From Bacillota bacterium (GTDB taxonomy: Bacteria > Bacillota > Clostridia > Lachnospirales > Lachnospiraceae): DNA of 64,000 nt. The first letter of the stretch is position 1. Each line of letters opens with the position of its first letter. Positions 26,707 to 36,033 of the stretch are shown here, piece after piece. The stretch lies in the NCBI GenBank assembly GCA_023435645.1, contig JAEYRK010000014.1, forward strand, positions 18,606 through 82,605. The letters run 5' to 3'. The position numbers and the translations under genes are program-made. The notes under the pieces were generated by a model. The model was not told where the DNA came from and made no database searches. It saw only the letters and a program-made list of their open reading frames with translations.

Positions 26707-27279
26707 GTGAGGAATTATAAAATCCGGGGAAGCTTTACAGTGGAAGCCACCATACTTCTTCCGATGATCGTATTTATGATCTATTCCATGGTGTTCCTGG
26801 GCTTCTACCTACATGACAGGAACAGACTGGAAGGAATTGTGGATGAGGTGCTTCAGAAGGGAGCCTTATCAGCGAAGCATGAGGCTGAGATTCATACCGG
26901 TAAGGTAGCGTATGAGAAGATAGGTAATCGAGGTGTATTCTATCTGCTCATTGGGGATACAAGGGAGCAGGAGAAGGAGATAGTGGATTATTTGAGGGAG
27001 ACCTGTGAGCAGGGCTTTTTCCTTACGGAGATTACCGATATTCAGGTAGAGGTGAACAAGCATCAGATCAAGATCATTTTGGAGGGAGCGGTTGATGTAC
27101 CAATGCAGAGCATCCGAGAGTTTTTTCATCCGGACCGCAGGATCATTGTAGAGGCAGAAAGAAGTATTCATGACCCTGCGGAGTTTATCCGTATCTCAGA
27201 AGTAGTTCTTGACACTGGAAGCAAAATAAAGGGTATGGAGCAGCTGAAGAATAGAATAGATAAAATATTGGGCAGATAG
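26707..27279 (+). CDS. TadE-like pseudopilin
   Basis: The 190-residue protein with the class signature GSFTVEATILLPMIVFMIYS at the N-terminus (Gly before the hydrophobic helix, Glu shortly after) and a soluble domain of alternating helices and strands ending in a basic helix. Probably a minor component of the Tad pilus, processed by the prepilin peptidase encoded just upstream. GTG start with AAGGAGGT at 4-5 nt. No Cys/His tail, unlike the other TadE-like protein in this locus. Confidence 0.84.
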   Translation: MRNYKIRGSFTVEATILLPMIVFMIYSMVFLGFYLHDRNRLEGIVDEVLQKGALSAKHEAEIHTGKVAYEKIGNRGVFYLLIGDTREQEKEIVDYLRETCEQGFFLTEITDIQVEVNKHQIKIILEGAVDVPMQSIREFFHPDRRIIVEAERSIHDPAEFIRISEVVLDTGSKIKGMEQLKNRIDKILGR

Positions 27280-27391
27280 CATGGCTCCCTTCGTGGGAAT
27301 CCCCATGGAGAGCAGCAGAGGATTGTTTTGTTGATGAACACCCTGTTTTCCGTACTATTTGCCGATGTTAAGCGGTATCATGGAGGTTGGG

Positions 27392-28945
27392 ATGGTAATA
27401 GAGTACAGTAAGGACCTTTATCATAATTATTTGAGAATAAATGAGCATCCCTATGTTGAGGAAAACTCCTACTGTATCCGGATGCTGGGAGCAGAAGGAT
27501 TATACAGACTTCTTAAGCCGGATTATAGGAGACTGGATGACCAGGTGTATTTATATTATGATATTACGGCAAAACAATCCATTCATAGCCTGTTGGTGAA
27601 ATCAGCTCTGTCTAAGGCTTCCTTGCAGCAGATATTGGAAGAAGTGTTCGAAGCGATTGAGACAGCCTATGAATACCTACTGGATGAAAAGGACATCCTG
27701 ATTAATCCCGAAACGATCTTTTATAATCTGAATTCGAATAAATATGAGGTCTGTTATCTGCCCGGATACGGTAAGGATGTGAACGACCAGCTGATAAGCT
27801 TCATGGAATACCTTATGAATAAAGTGGATTATAATGACAAGGAAGCGGTTCTCCTAATCTATGGCTTATATGCGGCGGGGAGAGAAGAGGGCTATGCCTT
27901 CGAGCATATGCTGCAAAGTCTACGGAATTCTACCCGCTTTCAACCGGAGATCGAAAGAGTGGGAGGTGATGGGGATCCAAAAAGATCCCTGGCAGCAGTG
28001 CAGCCACAAACAGAAGTAAAGCAGGTGGCTGGGAGGATGTTACCGGTCATGCCGGAATTGGATTTTAAAGAACAGGAAGCAATCTGCTATCCGGTGAAAA
28101 CTTATCTGGGTACAATAGGCTGCTGCCTGGCAGCAGTATTGGTGTTACTCTTAAGCTTTAATACAAAGCTTTTATATAATTCTCTTGGGAATAGATTTGA
28201 TTTCAGTAAGCTGTTTGCTATGCTATTGATCCTATTCTGTGCAGGAGGCTTTCTCATGAGAAAGCTATGGGATAAGAAAAACAGAATAACAAGGATGGTC
28301 ACACGGAAGGAATATCATGATCCAAGACAGGAGATAGAGCTCGATACACCTCCATTATTAACGGGAAAATATGCCGGGTTTAGAAAACCCATAATGCATT
28401 TTGGGAGATGGAAGGAGCCAATAGCGAACGGGACTGGGGAGTTGAAAAGAAAAGAGGAGCTGCCTTCTGTCATAAGCTATGTGAAGGAGGCCCCCTGTGA
28501 GCAGGAGCAGCTGTGGAAGGGATATGAGGTTGATCAACAGAAACAGGAGATGGATGAGGAATCGAATGGTTCTACTTGTCTGTTAAACGCAGCAGAACCG
28601 GAATATGGTTGTATCCTAAAGCCCATGGAGAGAACCGGTTATGAGTCCATTCCGATTAAAAATTTCCCCTTTTTTATTGGAAAACTACGAAAAAATGTGG
28701 ATTACTGCCTCGAGAAAGAGGTTGTCAGTAGATATCATGCGAAGATTACCAGAGAGGGAAATCGGTACTTCTTAACAGACTTAAATTCGACCAACGGAAC
28801 CTTTCTGAACAGGGAAGCTCTTATGACCTATCAGCAGAAGGAGCTGAGACCAGGAGATGAAATATCCTTTGCCAATATCAGATACCTTTTTGTTAGTGAG
28901 CATACTCATACGATTGAGGAAGGAACCTTTCATAGCTCTGATTAA
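27392..28945 (+). CDS. FHA domain protein with N-terminal DUF6382
   Basis: Last gene of the Tad operon. The 517-residue protein: residues 1 to about 180 match the DUF6382 pattern (VIEYSKDLYHNYLRI ... YLYYDITAKQSIHSLL). Two membrane segments follow near 235-290. The C-terminal FHA domain (about 415-505) has the conserved SRYHAKI and DLNSTNGTFLN residues needed for phosphothreonine binding. Both soluble domains should face the cytoplasm. Role inferred: link between Ser/Thr phosphorylation and pilus assembly; no kinase gene is in the window. ATG 27392 is chosen because GGAGG (27382-27386) is 5 nt upstream. Confidence 0.86.
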   Translation: MVIEYSKDLYHNYLRINEHPYVEENSYCIRMLGAEGLYRLLKPDYRRLDDQVYLYYDITAKQSIHSLLVKSALSKASLQQILEEVFEAIETAYEYLLDEKDILINPETIFYNLNSNKYEVCYLPGYGKDVNDQLISFMEYLMNKVDYNDKEAVLLIYGLYAAGREEGYAFEHMLQSLRNSTRFQPEIERVGGDGDPKRSLAAVQPQTEVKQVAGRMLPVMPELDFKEQEAICYPVKTYLGTIGCCLAAVLVLLLSFNTKLLYNSLGNRFDFSKLFAMLLILFCAGGFLMRKLWDKKNRITRMVTRKEYHDPRQEIELDTPPLLTGKYAGFRKPIMHFGRWKEPIANGTGELKRKEELPSVISYVKEAPCEQEQLWKGYEVDQQKQEMDEESNGSTCLLNAAEPEYGCILKPMERTGYESIPIKNFPFFIGKLRKNVDYCLEKEVVSRYHAKITREGNRYFLTDLNSTNGTFLNREALMTYQQKELRPGDEISFANIRYLFVSEHTHTIEEGTFHSSD

Positions 28946-29000
28946 CAGGATCAGTATCTTTTTCCAAGTTATTTTTTATAACCATACGAAGCGTTGTCAT

Positions 29001-29038
29001 AAATCCCATTCTTTTTGAAGATTGGGATTTGTTTTTTT
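29001..29038 (+). terminator. Terminator of the Tad operon
   Basis: Stem AAATCCCA (29001-29008) with TGGGATTT (29023-29030), followed by seven T residues (29032-29038). Confidence 0.8.
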
Positions 29039-29064
29039 CCCATCCGCTAATTGAATCTTCGTTA

Positions 29065-29094
29065 TTGAAAATAATGGCATGGGAGTGTTACAAT
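29065..29094 (+). promoter_or_regulatory. Probable glpK promoter
   Basis: TTGAAA (29065-29070), an 18-nt spacer and TACAAT (29089-29094) preceded by TGT (extended -10). It leaves a leader of about 130 nt before glpK. Confidence 0.5.
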
Positions 29095-29232
29095 GATGGT
29101 AAGCTCACGGTCTTCCTTACAGAAACAAAAGGCGATGGATCGGATGGATAGTACCGATGAGTGCTTAGGGTTGAGTGGATTTCAATGTTTGGATTGAACT
29201 AATTATAAAATAGATAGAAAAGAGGGATCGTC

Positions 29233-30723
29233 ATGAAGCAGTATGTGATGGCACTGGACCAGGGAACGACCAGCTCCAGATGTATTATATTTGATAAAGC
29301 AGGCAGGATGATGAGTGTGGCACAGAAGGAATTCACACAGATTTATCCTAAGGCTGGCTGGGTGGAGCATGATCCGATGGAGATCTGGTCCACTCAATTC
29401 TCAGTTGCCACAGAGGCGATGGCGAAGCTAGGTATCACAGCGGAGGAGATTGCCGCCATTGGAATCACAAACCAAAGGGAGACCACTGTGGTCTGGAACA
29501 AGCATACCGGTCAGCCGGTCAGCAATGCGATTGTATGGCAATGCCGGAGGACTGCGGACATGGTTAAGGAATTGAAAGGCCGGGGTTTGGAGCCCTATAT
29601 CAGACAGATTACGGGACTCATTCCGGATGCATATTTCTCCGGAACGAAGGTGACTTGGATTCTGGAGCATGTACCCGGAGCGAGGGAAGAGGCGGAGAAG
29701 GGGAATCTTCTGTTCGGAACTGTGGATACCTGGCTGATTTGGAATCTGACTAAGGGAAGGACCTTTGTCACGGATTATTCCAATGCATCGAGAACGATGC
29801 TGTTTGACATCAGGAAACTGGATTGGGATGGGAAGCTCCTTGAAGAGCTGAGAATACCACGGAGTATGCTGCCGGAGGTTAAGCCCTCCAGCTGTATCTA
29901 TGGAATGACGGACCGAACCCTGTTCGGATCAGAGATACCGATCGGAGGAGCTGCCGGCGATCAGCAGGCTGCCCTGTTCGGACAATGCTGTTTTACCAAG
30001 GGGGAAGTGAAGAATACCTATGGAACAGGCTGCTTCCTGCTAATGAATACAGGAGATGAGGCGGTTAGCTCCAAGCATGGTCTTCTGACGACGATAGCTG
30101 CCTGCACCGATGATAAGGTTCAGTATGCCCTGGAGGGCAGTGTCTTCGTAGCCGGAGCGGCAGTACAATGGCTGAGGGATGAGCTGCAGCTAATCCGTAC
30201 AGCAGCAGAGAGTGAGAAATATGCCACAGAGGTAGAGAATACGAACGGAGTTTATGTGGTTCCTGCCTTTGCCGGTTTAGGTGCTCCTTATTGGGATCAA
30301 TATGCCAGGGGCGCAGTAATAGGGATTACCCGTGGCTGCAATCGGAATCATATCATTCGGGCCACCCTGGAGTCCATCGCTTATCAAACCTATGATGTTT
30401 TAAAGGCCATGGAGAATGATCTTGGAACCACCCTAAAATCGCTTAGGGTGGATGGTGGAGCCTGTGCGAATCGGTTCCTGATGCAATTCCAGGCAGATAT
30501 TCTGCAGACCGGAGTGCTGAAGCCCGAATGCATCGAGACGACTGCCCTGGGGGCAGCATATCTGGCAGGACTGGCAACAGCCTTCTGGAAAGATAAGGAT
30601 GAGATCAAGAAAAACTGGGCTCTGGCGGAGACCTTCCAGCCGTCAATGTCACAACAGAAGAAGGATCGTTTGGTTGAAGGCTGGCAGAAAGCCGTGACAC
30701 GATCCTTTGCGTGGGAAGTATAG
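29233..30723 (+). CDS. glpK: Glycerol kinase
   Basis: Phosphorylates glycerol to glycerol-3-phosphate with ATP, cytosolic, FGGY carbohydrate kinase family. The 496-residue protein has the full family length with the N-terminal DQGTTSSRCIIFD phosphate loop, the GITNQRETTVVW segment, the TGLIPDAYFSGTK block and the C-terminal GLGAPYWDQYARG and LRVDGGACAN motifs. ATG with AAAGAGGGA upstream. No glpF or glpO neighbour is seen, so it stands alone here. Confidence 0.96.
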   Translation: MKQYVMALDQGTTSSRCIIFDKAGRMMSVAQKEFTQIYPKAGWVEHDPMEIWSTQFSVATEAMAKLGITAEEIAAIGITNQRETTVVWNKHTGQPVSNAIVWQCRRTADMVKELKGRGLEPYIRQITGLIPDAYFSGTKVTWILEHVPGAREEAEKGNLLFGTVDTWLIWNLTKGRTFVTDYSNASRTMLFDIRKLDWDGKLLEELRIPRSMLPEVKPSSCIYGMTDRTLFGSEIPIGGAAGDQQAALFGQCCFTKGEVKNTYGTGCFLLMNTGDEAVSSKHGLLTTIAACTDDKVQYALEGSVFVAGAAVQWLRDELQLIRTAAESEKYATEVENTNGVYVVPAFAGLGAPYWDQYARGAVIGITRGCNRNHIIRATLESIAYQTYDVLKAMENDLGTTLKSLRVDGGACANRFLMQFQADILQTGVLKPECIETTALGAAYLAGLATAFWKDKDEIKKNWALAETFQPSMSQQKKDRLVEGWQKAVTRSFAWEV

Positions 30724-31003
30724 GGATATCAGATAGATAGGGACCAATCATGGAAAAGAACCAATCAAAGTCAGGAAAGATTCAAAGATAAAGTTAATCC
30801 CATATAAATTTGGCAAGAATAAAAGATATCTTCTGAGTGATATAACAAAGCTTATCGCAAGTCTTACACAAGACAAACGAGGGCTTGGTAGAAGACCTGT
30901 AGTGAATTGGATGAACCAAGTAATAGGACAGCATGAGCTAAGAAGTATGATCAAGGTAAGAAGCAGTAAATGGAATGATAAGATATGGATAAAGGGTGAA
31001 TGG

Positions 31004-32086
31004 ATGAGAATTATTGACGGGCTGATGTATCAAATGCGAATAAGGGATTTTATTATGCTGGATATTAAGATGAGCGGGGTTTATCTGTACTATCGGCCGG
31101 TTAATCTATTTGCTGACATCATGATAATGTTCCATGCTCCTTCCGGTGACGAGCTTACGGCACAGGAATACGAAAGGATCTTGGAGCATATTAAGAGTAA
31201 GTTTTTTGCCAATGGTTTTCAGGAGCTACATCTGTTAAGTCTGATCCTGACCGAGGATCCGGAACGAGCAAAGAAGTACTGTCTCGATCAGGATGATCAT
31301 TGGATCCTCGACTTAATTTACAGGCGGCTCATGATCTATGAGAATCAGGTGCCGGACTATATGGGACTTAGAAAAGACCTGGAGGAGCTTTTGGAGAAGG
31401 AGGGCTTGATCACGGACATTGAGAGCTACCCTTATCCCGAGGGCAGTTCTGTGGGTTATGGGAGAACAGGACAGAGTCACCATAAAACCAGTTGGGTGAC
31501 CTTGTTCAATACCAGCTTAATTACGATCAATATACTGATTCATTTTCTGGTTCATTATACAGGAATCTTCGGGAGTACCGAGTCAGTCTATGGCAGAGGC
31601 TCACTGAACTGGTATCAGGTGAAGGAGAAGGGGGAGTACTACCGCATCCTGACTGCAATGTTCCTGCACTCTGATTTGGAGCATTTGCTCAACAATATGC
31701 TGGTGGCATTCTTCGTAGGGGATAATCTTGAACGGGCTGTGGGGAAGTTGAAATATCTGTTGATTTATTTTGGTTCGGGAATGATTGCAGGGATTACTTC
31801 CATCAGTTATAATATGATTAAGGAAGATTATGTCTACTCCATCGGAGCCTCCGGAGCTATCTTCGGAATCGTTGGAGCAATGGCCTATATCATTATCGTG
31901 AATAAGGGAAGGCTGGAGGATCTAAGTGGACGGCAGATCATCTTATTTGCTGCCATCAGTCTCTATGGAGGCATTGCCAGTTCAAAAATCGATAATGCAG
32001 CGCATATCGGTGGTTTCCTGGGAGGCTTTCTGCTGGCCATCCTAATCTATCGGAGGAGAAAGACGAAAATTACTACACCTGTATAG
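31004..32086 (+). CDS. Rhomboid family intramembrane serine protease
   Basis: The 360-residue protein with a soluble N-terminal region of about 185 residues (cytoplasmic, similar in layout to the Bacillus GluP/YqgP protein), then six or more membrane segments. Rhomboid catalytic features: HSDLEHLLNN loop, GASGAIFG with the nucleophilic Ser, and the His in AAHIGGFLGG. Substrates are unknown. ATG 31004 is preferred, with AAAGGGTGA just upstream; an in-frame GTG at 30902 would add 34 residues but has no ribosome binding site. The 280-nt gap after glpK holds no clear promoter or terminator. Confidence 0.88.
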   Translation: MRIIDGLMYQMRIRDFIMLDIKMSGVYLYYRPVNLFADIMIMFHAPSGDELTAQEYERILEHIKSKFFANGFQELHLLSLILTEDPERAKKYCLDQDDHWILDLIYRRLMIYENQVPDYMGLRKDLEELLEKEGLITDIESYPYPEGSSVGYGRTGQSHHKTSWVTLFNTSLITINILIHFLVHYTGIFGSTESVYGRGSLNWYQVKEKGEYYRILTAMFLHSDLEHLLNNMLVAFFVGDNLERAVGKLKYLLIYFGSGMIAGITSISYNMIKEDYVYSIGASGAIFGIVGAMAYIIIVNKGRLEDLSGRQIILFAAISLYGGIASSKIDNAAHIGGFLGGFLLAILIYRRRKTKITTPV

Positions 32087-32145
32087 GGCTTACAATTTGT
32101 TCCGGCTTAGTCCAAAGGCATGATTTCGTCAGAATGGAGGATAAT

Positions 32146-33147
32146 ATGAAGGTTAATATTTATTATGGTGGAAGAGGGCTGATTGAGGATCCCACACTTT
32201 ATGTCATCAGTAAGCTGACAGCTGTTTTGGAGGAGCTCAGAGTCCACGTTACCAGATACAACCTTTATGAAGAAAAGAATACGATTGCAATGCTCCCGAA
32301 GACACTAAAGGAAGCGGATGGGATCATTCTGGCTGCTTCAGTGGAATGGTTTGGTATCGGGGGCTTGATGCAGCAGTTTCTAGATTCCTGCTGGCTATAT
32401 GGCGATAAGGATAGGATTAGCAAATTATATATGCTACCGGTGGTGATGGCTACCACCTATGGCGAGAGGGATGCGGAGTTAACCTTAGTGAAGGCATGGG
32501 AAATGCTTGGAGGAATTCCTCCCTACAACGGAATTTGTGCTTATGTGGAGGATCACATTGATTTTGAGACGAACCCGGAATATACCAAGAGCATTGAAGA
32601 TAAAGCAGAATCCTTCTACAGAATTATTAACCAGAAGCGCAGGATGTTGCCGGTGAGCAATGCTGCAGTGAAGCAAAATCTTCTGCATAGTAATACGATT
32701 GTACTGACTCCACAGGAAAGTGAGCAGCTGTCCATGTATGTTTCTGATGATGCTTACGTGAAGAAGCAGAAGGAGGATATTGAGGAGCTGACCCAGATGT
32801 ATAAGGAGAAGCTGGACAGCGGTGACGGGGAGAACGGTCAGGAATTTATCAAGAACCTGAAGGATAATTTTCATCCCTTGGAGGACTTTGTAGCGTCCTA
32901 TGCAATTACAATGACTGACACGAAGAAAACCCTGGTGGTAGAGATTAATAACAAGCACTTGAAATGCTATTACGGAGAAAAGCAGGATGCTGATGTGATT
33001 GCAAAGACAACCCACAATGTCATCAACCGGCTGGTGCTTGGAAGGATAACCTTCCAAGGAGCCTTCATGTCCAGTGAGCTAACTGCAAAGGGAAACTTCA
33101 AAACACTTCGTACCTTTGACCAGGTTTTTCAATTTAATATATTATAA
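32146..33147 (+). CDS. Flavodoxin-like protein fused to an SCP2-type domain
   Basis: The 333-residue cytosolic protein. Residues 1 to about 170 have the flavodoxin/NADPH-dependent FMN reductase layout (KVNIYYGGRG start, then ADGIILAASVEWFGIGGLMQ in the position of the flavin loop). The phosphate-binding loop is not canonical, so flavin binding is uncertain. Residues of about 245-333 match the SCP2 sterol-carrier fold (YAITMTDTKKTLVVEI, then GRITFQGAFMSSELTAKGN), which makes a hydrophobic pocket. A helical linker joins them. ATG 32146 is used since GGAGG (32136-32140) overlaps the earlier ATG. Confidence 0.75.
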   Translation: MKVNIYYGGRGLIEDPTLYVISKLTAVLEELRVHVTRYNLYEEKNTIAMLPKTLKEADGIILAASVEWFGIGGLMQQFLDSCWLYGDKDRISKLYMLPVVMATTYGERDAELTLVKAWEMLGGIPPYNGICAYVEDHIDFETNPEYTKSIEDKAESFYRIINQKRRMLPVSNAAVKQNLLHSNTIVLTPQESEQLSMYVSDDAYVKKQKEDIEELTQMYKEKLDSGDGENGQEFIKNLKDNFHPLEDFVASYAITMTDTKKTLVVEINNKHLKCYYGEKQDADVIAKTTHNVINRLVLGRITFQGAFMSSELTAKGNFKTLRTFDQVFQFNIL

Positions 33148-33153
33148 CCGGAG

Positions 33154-33906
33154 TTACAGTGGAAGCAGAATCGTGAAGCTGGTTAAGTCCTGATCGGAAC
33201 TGACACTGATGGAGCCAAAATGTAATTCAAGAATCCTTTTTACGATCGCAAGACCCACACCGGTACCTCCCTTTTTATAGGTAACGAAGGGTACAAAGAT
33301 CTTATCGATCTCATCCGCTGGAATCGGTATCCCATTATTGCTGATTTGGATGGAGAGCTTGGGAAGACTCTGTTCATCCCCGGGAAGGAATTTTAAGGCT
33401 ACACGGATAAAGTTACCAGGAGAGGTTGCTTCGAAAGCATTTTTGATCAGATTGGAAAATACCTGCTTCAGCTTAATGGCATCACAGGAATAGGAATAGA
33501 AATATTCTTCACAATGATCCTCGCATTCCAGACTCAGGTCAATCTGCTGCTTCGCAGCTTGAGGCATGAAATGATTTACAGTATTGCCAAGCAGGATCAG
33601 CAAATTATGGTTCGCCTTATTCACTGTGTTACTGGTATTCAAAAGGGATGCATCGGCCATCATGACCTCCATATCCTGAACCAGGTCCTGCAGCTGATCC
33701 CAATATTTAAAATCCTTTGCTTCAGGATGCTTTGATTCTATGTATTGCAGGGTTCCCTTTATTAGGGAGAGAGGATTGCGCAGCTCGTGGATGAATATGG
33801 AGGTGGTACGTTTGTAGTCATCGGCAATATTCTGGATGACATCCTCCAGCATGGGATTTTCTTTGACCAGATTAACAAGTGAATCCTGATCTGTATCGGG
33901 AAACAT
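33154..33906 (-). CDS. Soluble orphan histidine kinase
   Basis: The 250-residue protein without membrane segments: a short N-terminal helix, HisKA with the phosphoacceptor in FIHELRNPL (H40), N-box NLIKNAFEA, and ATPase boxes ending GGTGVGLAIVKRI. No response regulator lies next to it. In spore formers such small orphan kinases often feed Spo0A; that is inference only. The ATG is preceded by AAGGGGGT. It converges on the flavodoxin-SCP2 gene with 6 nt between stop codons. Confidence 0.9.
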   Translation of the reverse strand: MFPDTDQDSLVNLVKENPMLEDVIQNIADDYKRTTSIFIHELRNPLSLIKGTLQYIESKHPEAKDFKYWDQLQDLVQDMEVMMADASLLNTSNTVNKANHNLLILLGNTVNHFMPQAAKQQIDLSLECEDHCEEYFYSYSCDAIKLKQVFSNLIKNAFEATSPGNFIRVALKFLPGDEQSLPKLSIQISNNGIPIPADEIDKIFVPFVTYKKGGTGVGLAIVKRILELHFGSISVSSDQDLTSFTILLPL

Positions 33907-34043
33907 AGTAATACCCCCTTTATAAACTCTTTGGTTAAAACGATAGTATCAAATTTTGGAAGATTATGCAATGTCAAGCGTAGTACAACAATCGACATTG
34001 GAGTAGCAGGATGAGGCCTGTAAAACAAGTACGGAGGTAAAAG

Positions 34044-34460
34044 ATGAAAGAAAACTGTATTTTTTGCAAAATAATTAGAGGAGAGATACCCTCCAATACC
34101 CTCTATGAGGATGAAGACTTTAAGGTTATCCTGGATATTTCCCCGGCTGAAAAGGGACATGCCATACTCCTCCCAAAGATGCACAATGAGAATCTGTTTG
34201 AGCTTGAGGATGAGATTGCTGCAAAAGCGTTGGTGGTGGCTAAGAAGGTTGCCCTTGCCATGAGGGATGAGCTGGGCTTTGACGGAATGAATCTACTCCA
34301 GAATAATGGAGAAGCCGCAGGGCAGACCGTTTTCCATTTTCACCTGCATCTAATTCCCAGGCTTCAGGAGGATCAGGTTATGATGAAATGGACCCCGGGA
34401 AGATATGAGGACGGGGAAGCCGCAAGGCTGGCAGAGGCCATCGCTACACGAATAATGTAA
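34044..34460 (+). CDS. HIT family nucleotide hydrolase
   Basis: The 138-residue protein of the Hint/HinT branch, which hydrolyses adenosine phosphoramidates and related nucleotide adducts. CIFCKIIRGEIPS at the N-terminus with two Cys, and the histidine triad in FHFHLHLIPR near residue 98-107. ATG with ACGGAGGT upstream. Monocistronic: divergent kinase before it and a hairpin terminator after it. Confidence 0.94.
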   Translation: MKENCIFCKIIRGEIPSNTLYEDEDFKVILDISPAEKGHAILLPKMHNENLFELEDEIAAKALVVAKKVALAMRDELGFDGMNLLQNNGEAAGQTVFHFHLHLIPRLQEDQVMMKWTPGRYEDGEAARLAEAIATRIM

Positions 34461-34495
34461 TTTACGAGAAAAATACTACCTTGCTGAATATGATA

Positions 34496-34549
34496 AAGGG
34501 CTATCCCGGAACAGGTCATCTGATACTAAGCCTGTCAAGGGATAGCCTT
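34496..34549. terminator. Bidirectional terminator between the HIT gene and murG
   Basis: AAGGGCTATCCC (from 34496) pairs with GGGATAGCCTT (34539-34549) with one bulged base, and ACAGGT/GCCTGT extend the inner stem. T-rich and A-rich flanks on either side fit the convergent genes. Confidence 0.75.
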
Positions 34550-34599
34550 ATTTATTACATAGCCTTATTATTAGGTAGCCTTTTCCTTTGTAGATCGGA

Positions 34600-35658
34600 T
34601 TAGCATTCCTTGATTAATCCGATGATCGTTGTGATGGAGTGATTCAAATCGCTTTGATTCATTGCTTCCATATAGGTGCTCCGCTTCGTCATCACCTCAT
34701 GAATCGCCTGCAGTAAGCTGGACACACTCAGCTCCTCCTCCTTGATCACATAGGAATAACCCTGACGCTCAAAGGATTCCGCATTCAGGATCTGATCACC
34801 ACGGCTGGATTTTAAGGAAAGCGGGATCAGAATATTGGGTTTTCTGAGCGCAAGGAGCTCACAGATCGAATTCGCTCCTGCACGGGAAATAACCAGATCG
34901 GCGGCAGCGAATAAATCACTGAGTTCCTTTTTAATGTATTCAAATTGAACATAACCCTCCATATTTGACAGCTTCTGATCCAGGTTATCCTTCCCACAAA
35001 GGTGAATGATTTGATAATCCCGCAGAAGTGTCGGCAGGGCACCTCTGATTATCTCATTGATGATTCTGGAACCGGTGCTCCCCCCGATAATCAGTAGGAT
35101 GGGTTTATTTGCAGTAAATCCGCAGAAATCAAGACCCTTCAATTTATTTCCCGAAAATAGCTCCTTCCGTATCGGAGTACCGGTCAGCACTGCCTTCTCC
35201 GGCGGAAGATACTTTAAGGTTTCAGGGAAATTTGCACAGACCTTTTTGGCGGCCGGTATTGCTAATTTGTTCGCCAGACCAGGTGTCATATCGGATTCAT
35301 GTATAATTGCCGGGATCTTAAGCTTTTTGGCAGCCAGAACAACAGGAACCGTTACGAAGCCGCCCTTCGAGAAGACAACATCCGGCTTTAGATGCTTCAA
35401 CAGCTTCTTAGCTTCAAAATATCCCTTCATTACTTTAAAAGGGTCTGAAAAATTCTTAGGATCAAAATATCTTCTGAGCTTACCAGAGGAGATTCCATAA
35501 TAGGGGATTCCAAACTCCTCAATCAGCTTACGTTCTATTCCGTGATGGGACCCGATGTAATGGATGTCGTAGCCCTCCTCTTTCAGCCCCGGAAGTAAGG
35601 CAATGCAGGGTGTGACATGGCCGGCGGTTCCTCCGCCTGTTAAAACGATACGCTTCAA
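34600..35658 (-). CDS. murG: UDP-GlcNAc:lipid I GlcNAc transferase
   Basis: Makes lipid II for peptidoglycan at the inner membrane face. The 352-residue protein with the glycine-rich GGGTAGHVTP loop, FSKGGFVTVPV, the second-domain loop IIGGSTGS and the donor site AADLVISRAGANSICELLAL. TTG at 35658 is the start: AGGTCC-type site GGAGGT lies 7 nt upstream, and the TTG overlaps the TGA of the TSCPD gene as TTGA, which indicates translational coupling. It lies away from any division/cell wall cluster. Confidence 0.95.
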   Translation of the reverse strand: MKRIVLTGGGTAGHVTPCIALLPGLKEEGYDIHYIGSHHGIERKLIEEFGIPYYGISSGKLRRYFDPKNFSDPFKVMKGYFEAKKLLKHLKPDVVFSKGGFVTVPVVLAAKKLKIPAIIHESDMTPGLANKLAIPAAKKVCANFPETLKYLPPEKAVLTGTPIRKELFSGNKLKGLDFCGFTANKPILLIIGGSTGSRIINEIIRGALPTLLRDYQIIHLCGKDNLDQKLSNMEGYVQFEYIKKELSDLFAAADLVISRAGANSICELLALRKPNILIPLSLKSSRGDQILNAESFERQGYSYVIKEEELSVSSLLQAIHEVMTKRSTYMEAMNQSDLNHSITTIIGLIKEC

Positions 35659-35906
35659 TCGAGTGACCTCCATTTCTTTAACGCCTTGGCTAACTGGTCC
35701 GGACAGGAGGTTTTCTTAAAGCCGCAAAGGGTGCCCTCCAGCCGGCTGATGACATCATCCACCTTCATTCCGACCAAAAGTTTGGAAAGACCGGAGGCAT
35801 TCCCGGCACAACCATTCTTAAAGCTGACGGATTTGATGGTATCATTTTCTTCATCTATCTCAAAGCTGATTTCGCTGCTACATACTCCGGAAGTCTTATA
35901 TACCAT
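35655..35906 (-). CDS. TSCPD domain protein
   Basis: The 83-residue cytosolic protein of the small TSCPD family (TIGR03905-like). GVCSSEISFEIDEENDTIKS, FKNGCAGNASGLSKLLVG and the eponymous TSCPDQLAKAL near the end are visible, with conserved Cys residues that may bind metal. The same module is found at the end of some class II ribonucleotide reductases, but the stand-alone role is unknown. It overlaps murG by 4 nt and presumably is co-translated with it. ATG with AGGAGGATA upstream. Confidence 0.88.
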   Translation of the reverse strand: MVYKTSGVCSSEISFEIDEENDTIKSVSFKNGCAGNASGLSKLLVGMKVDDVISRLEGTLCGFKKTSCPDQLAKALKKWRSLD

Positions 35907-36033
35907 GTTTGCTTATCCTCCTATGACCTTCGTTTGGTATATGATTGTAATCCACAATCGAGTACATTTTATCTCACCTAAGTGCTTTTTGCAAATGATT
36001 TATTTGTGAACAATGTCCTATGGTCATAAAGCC

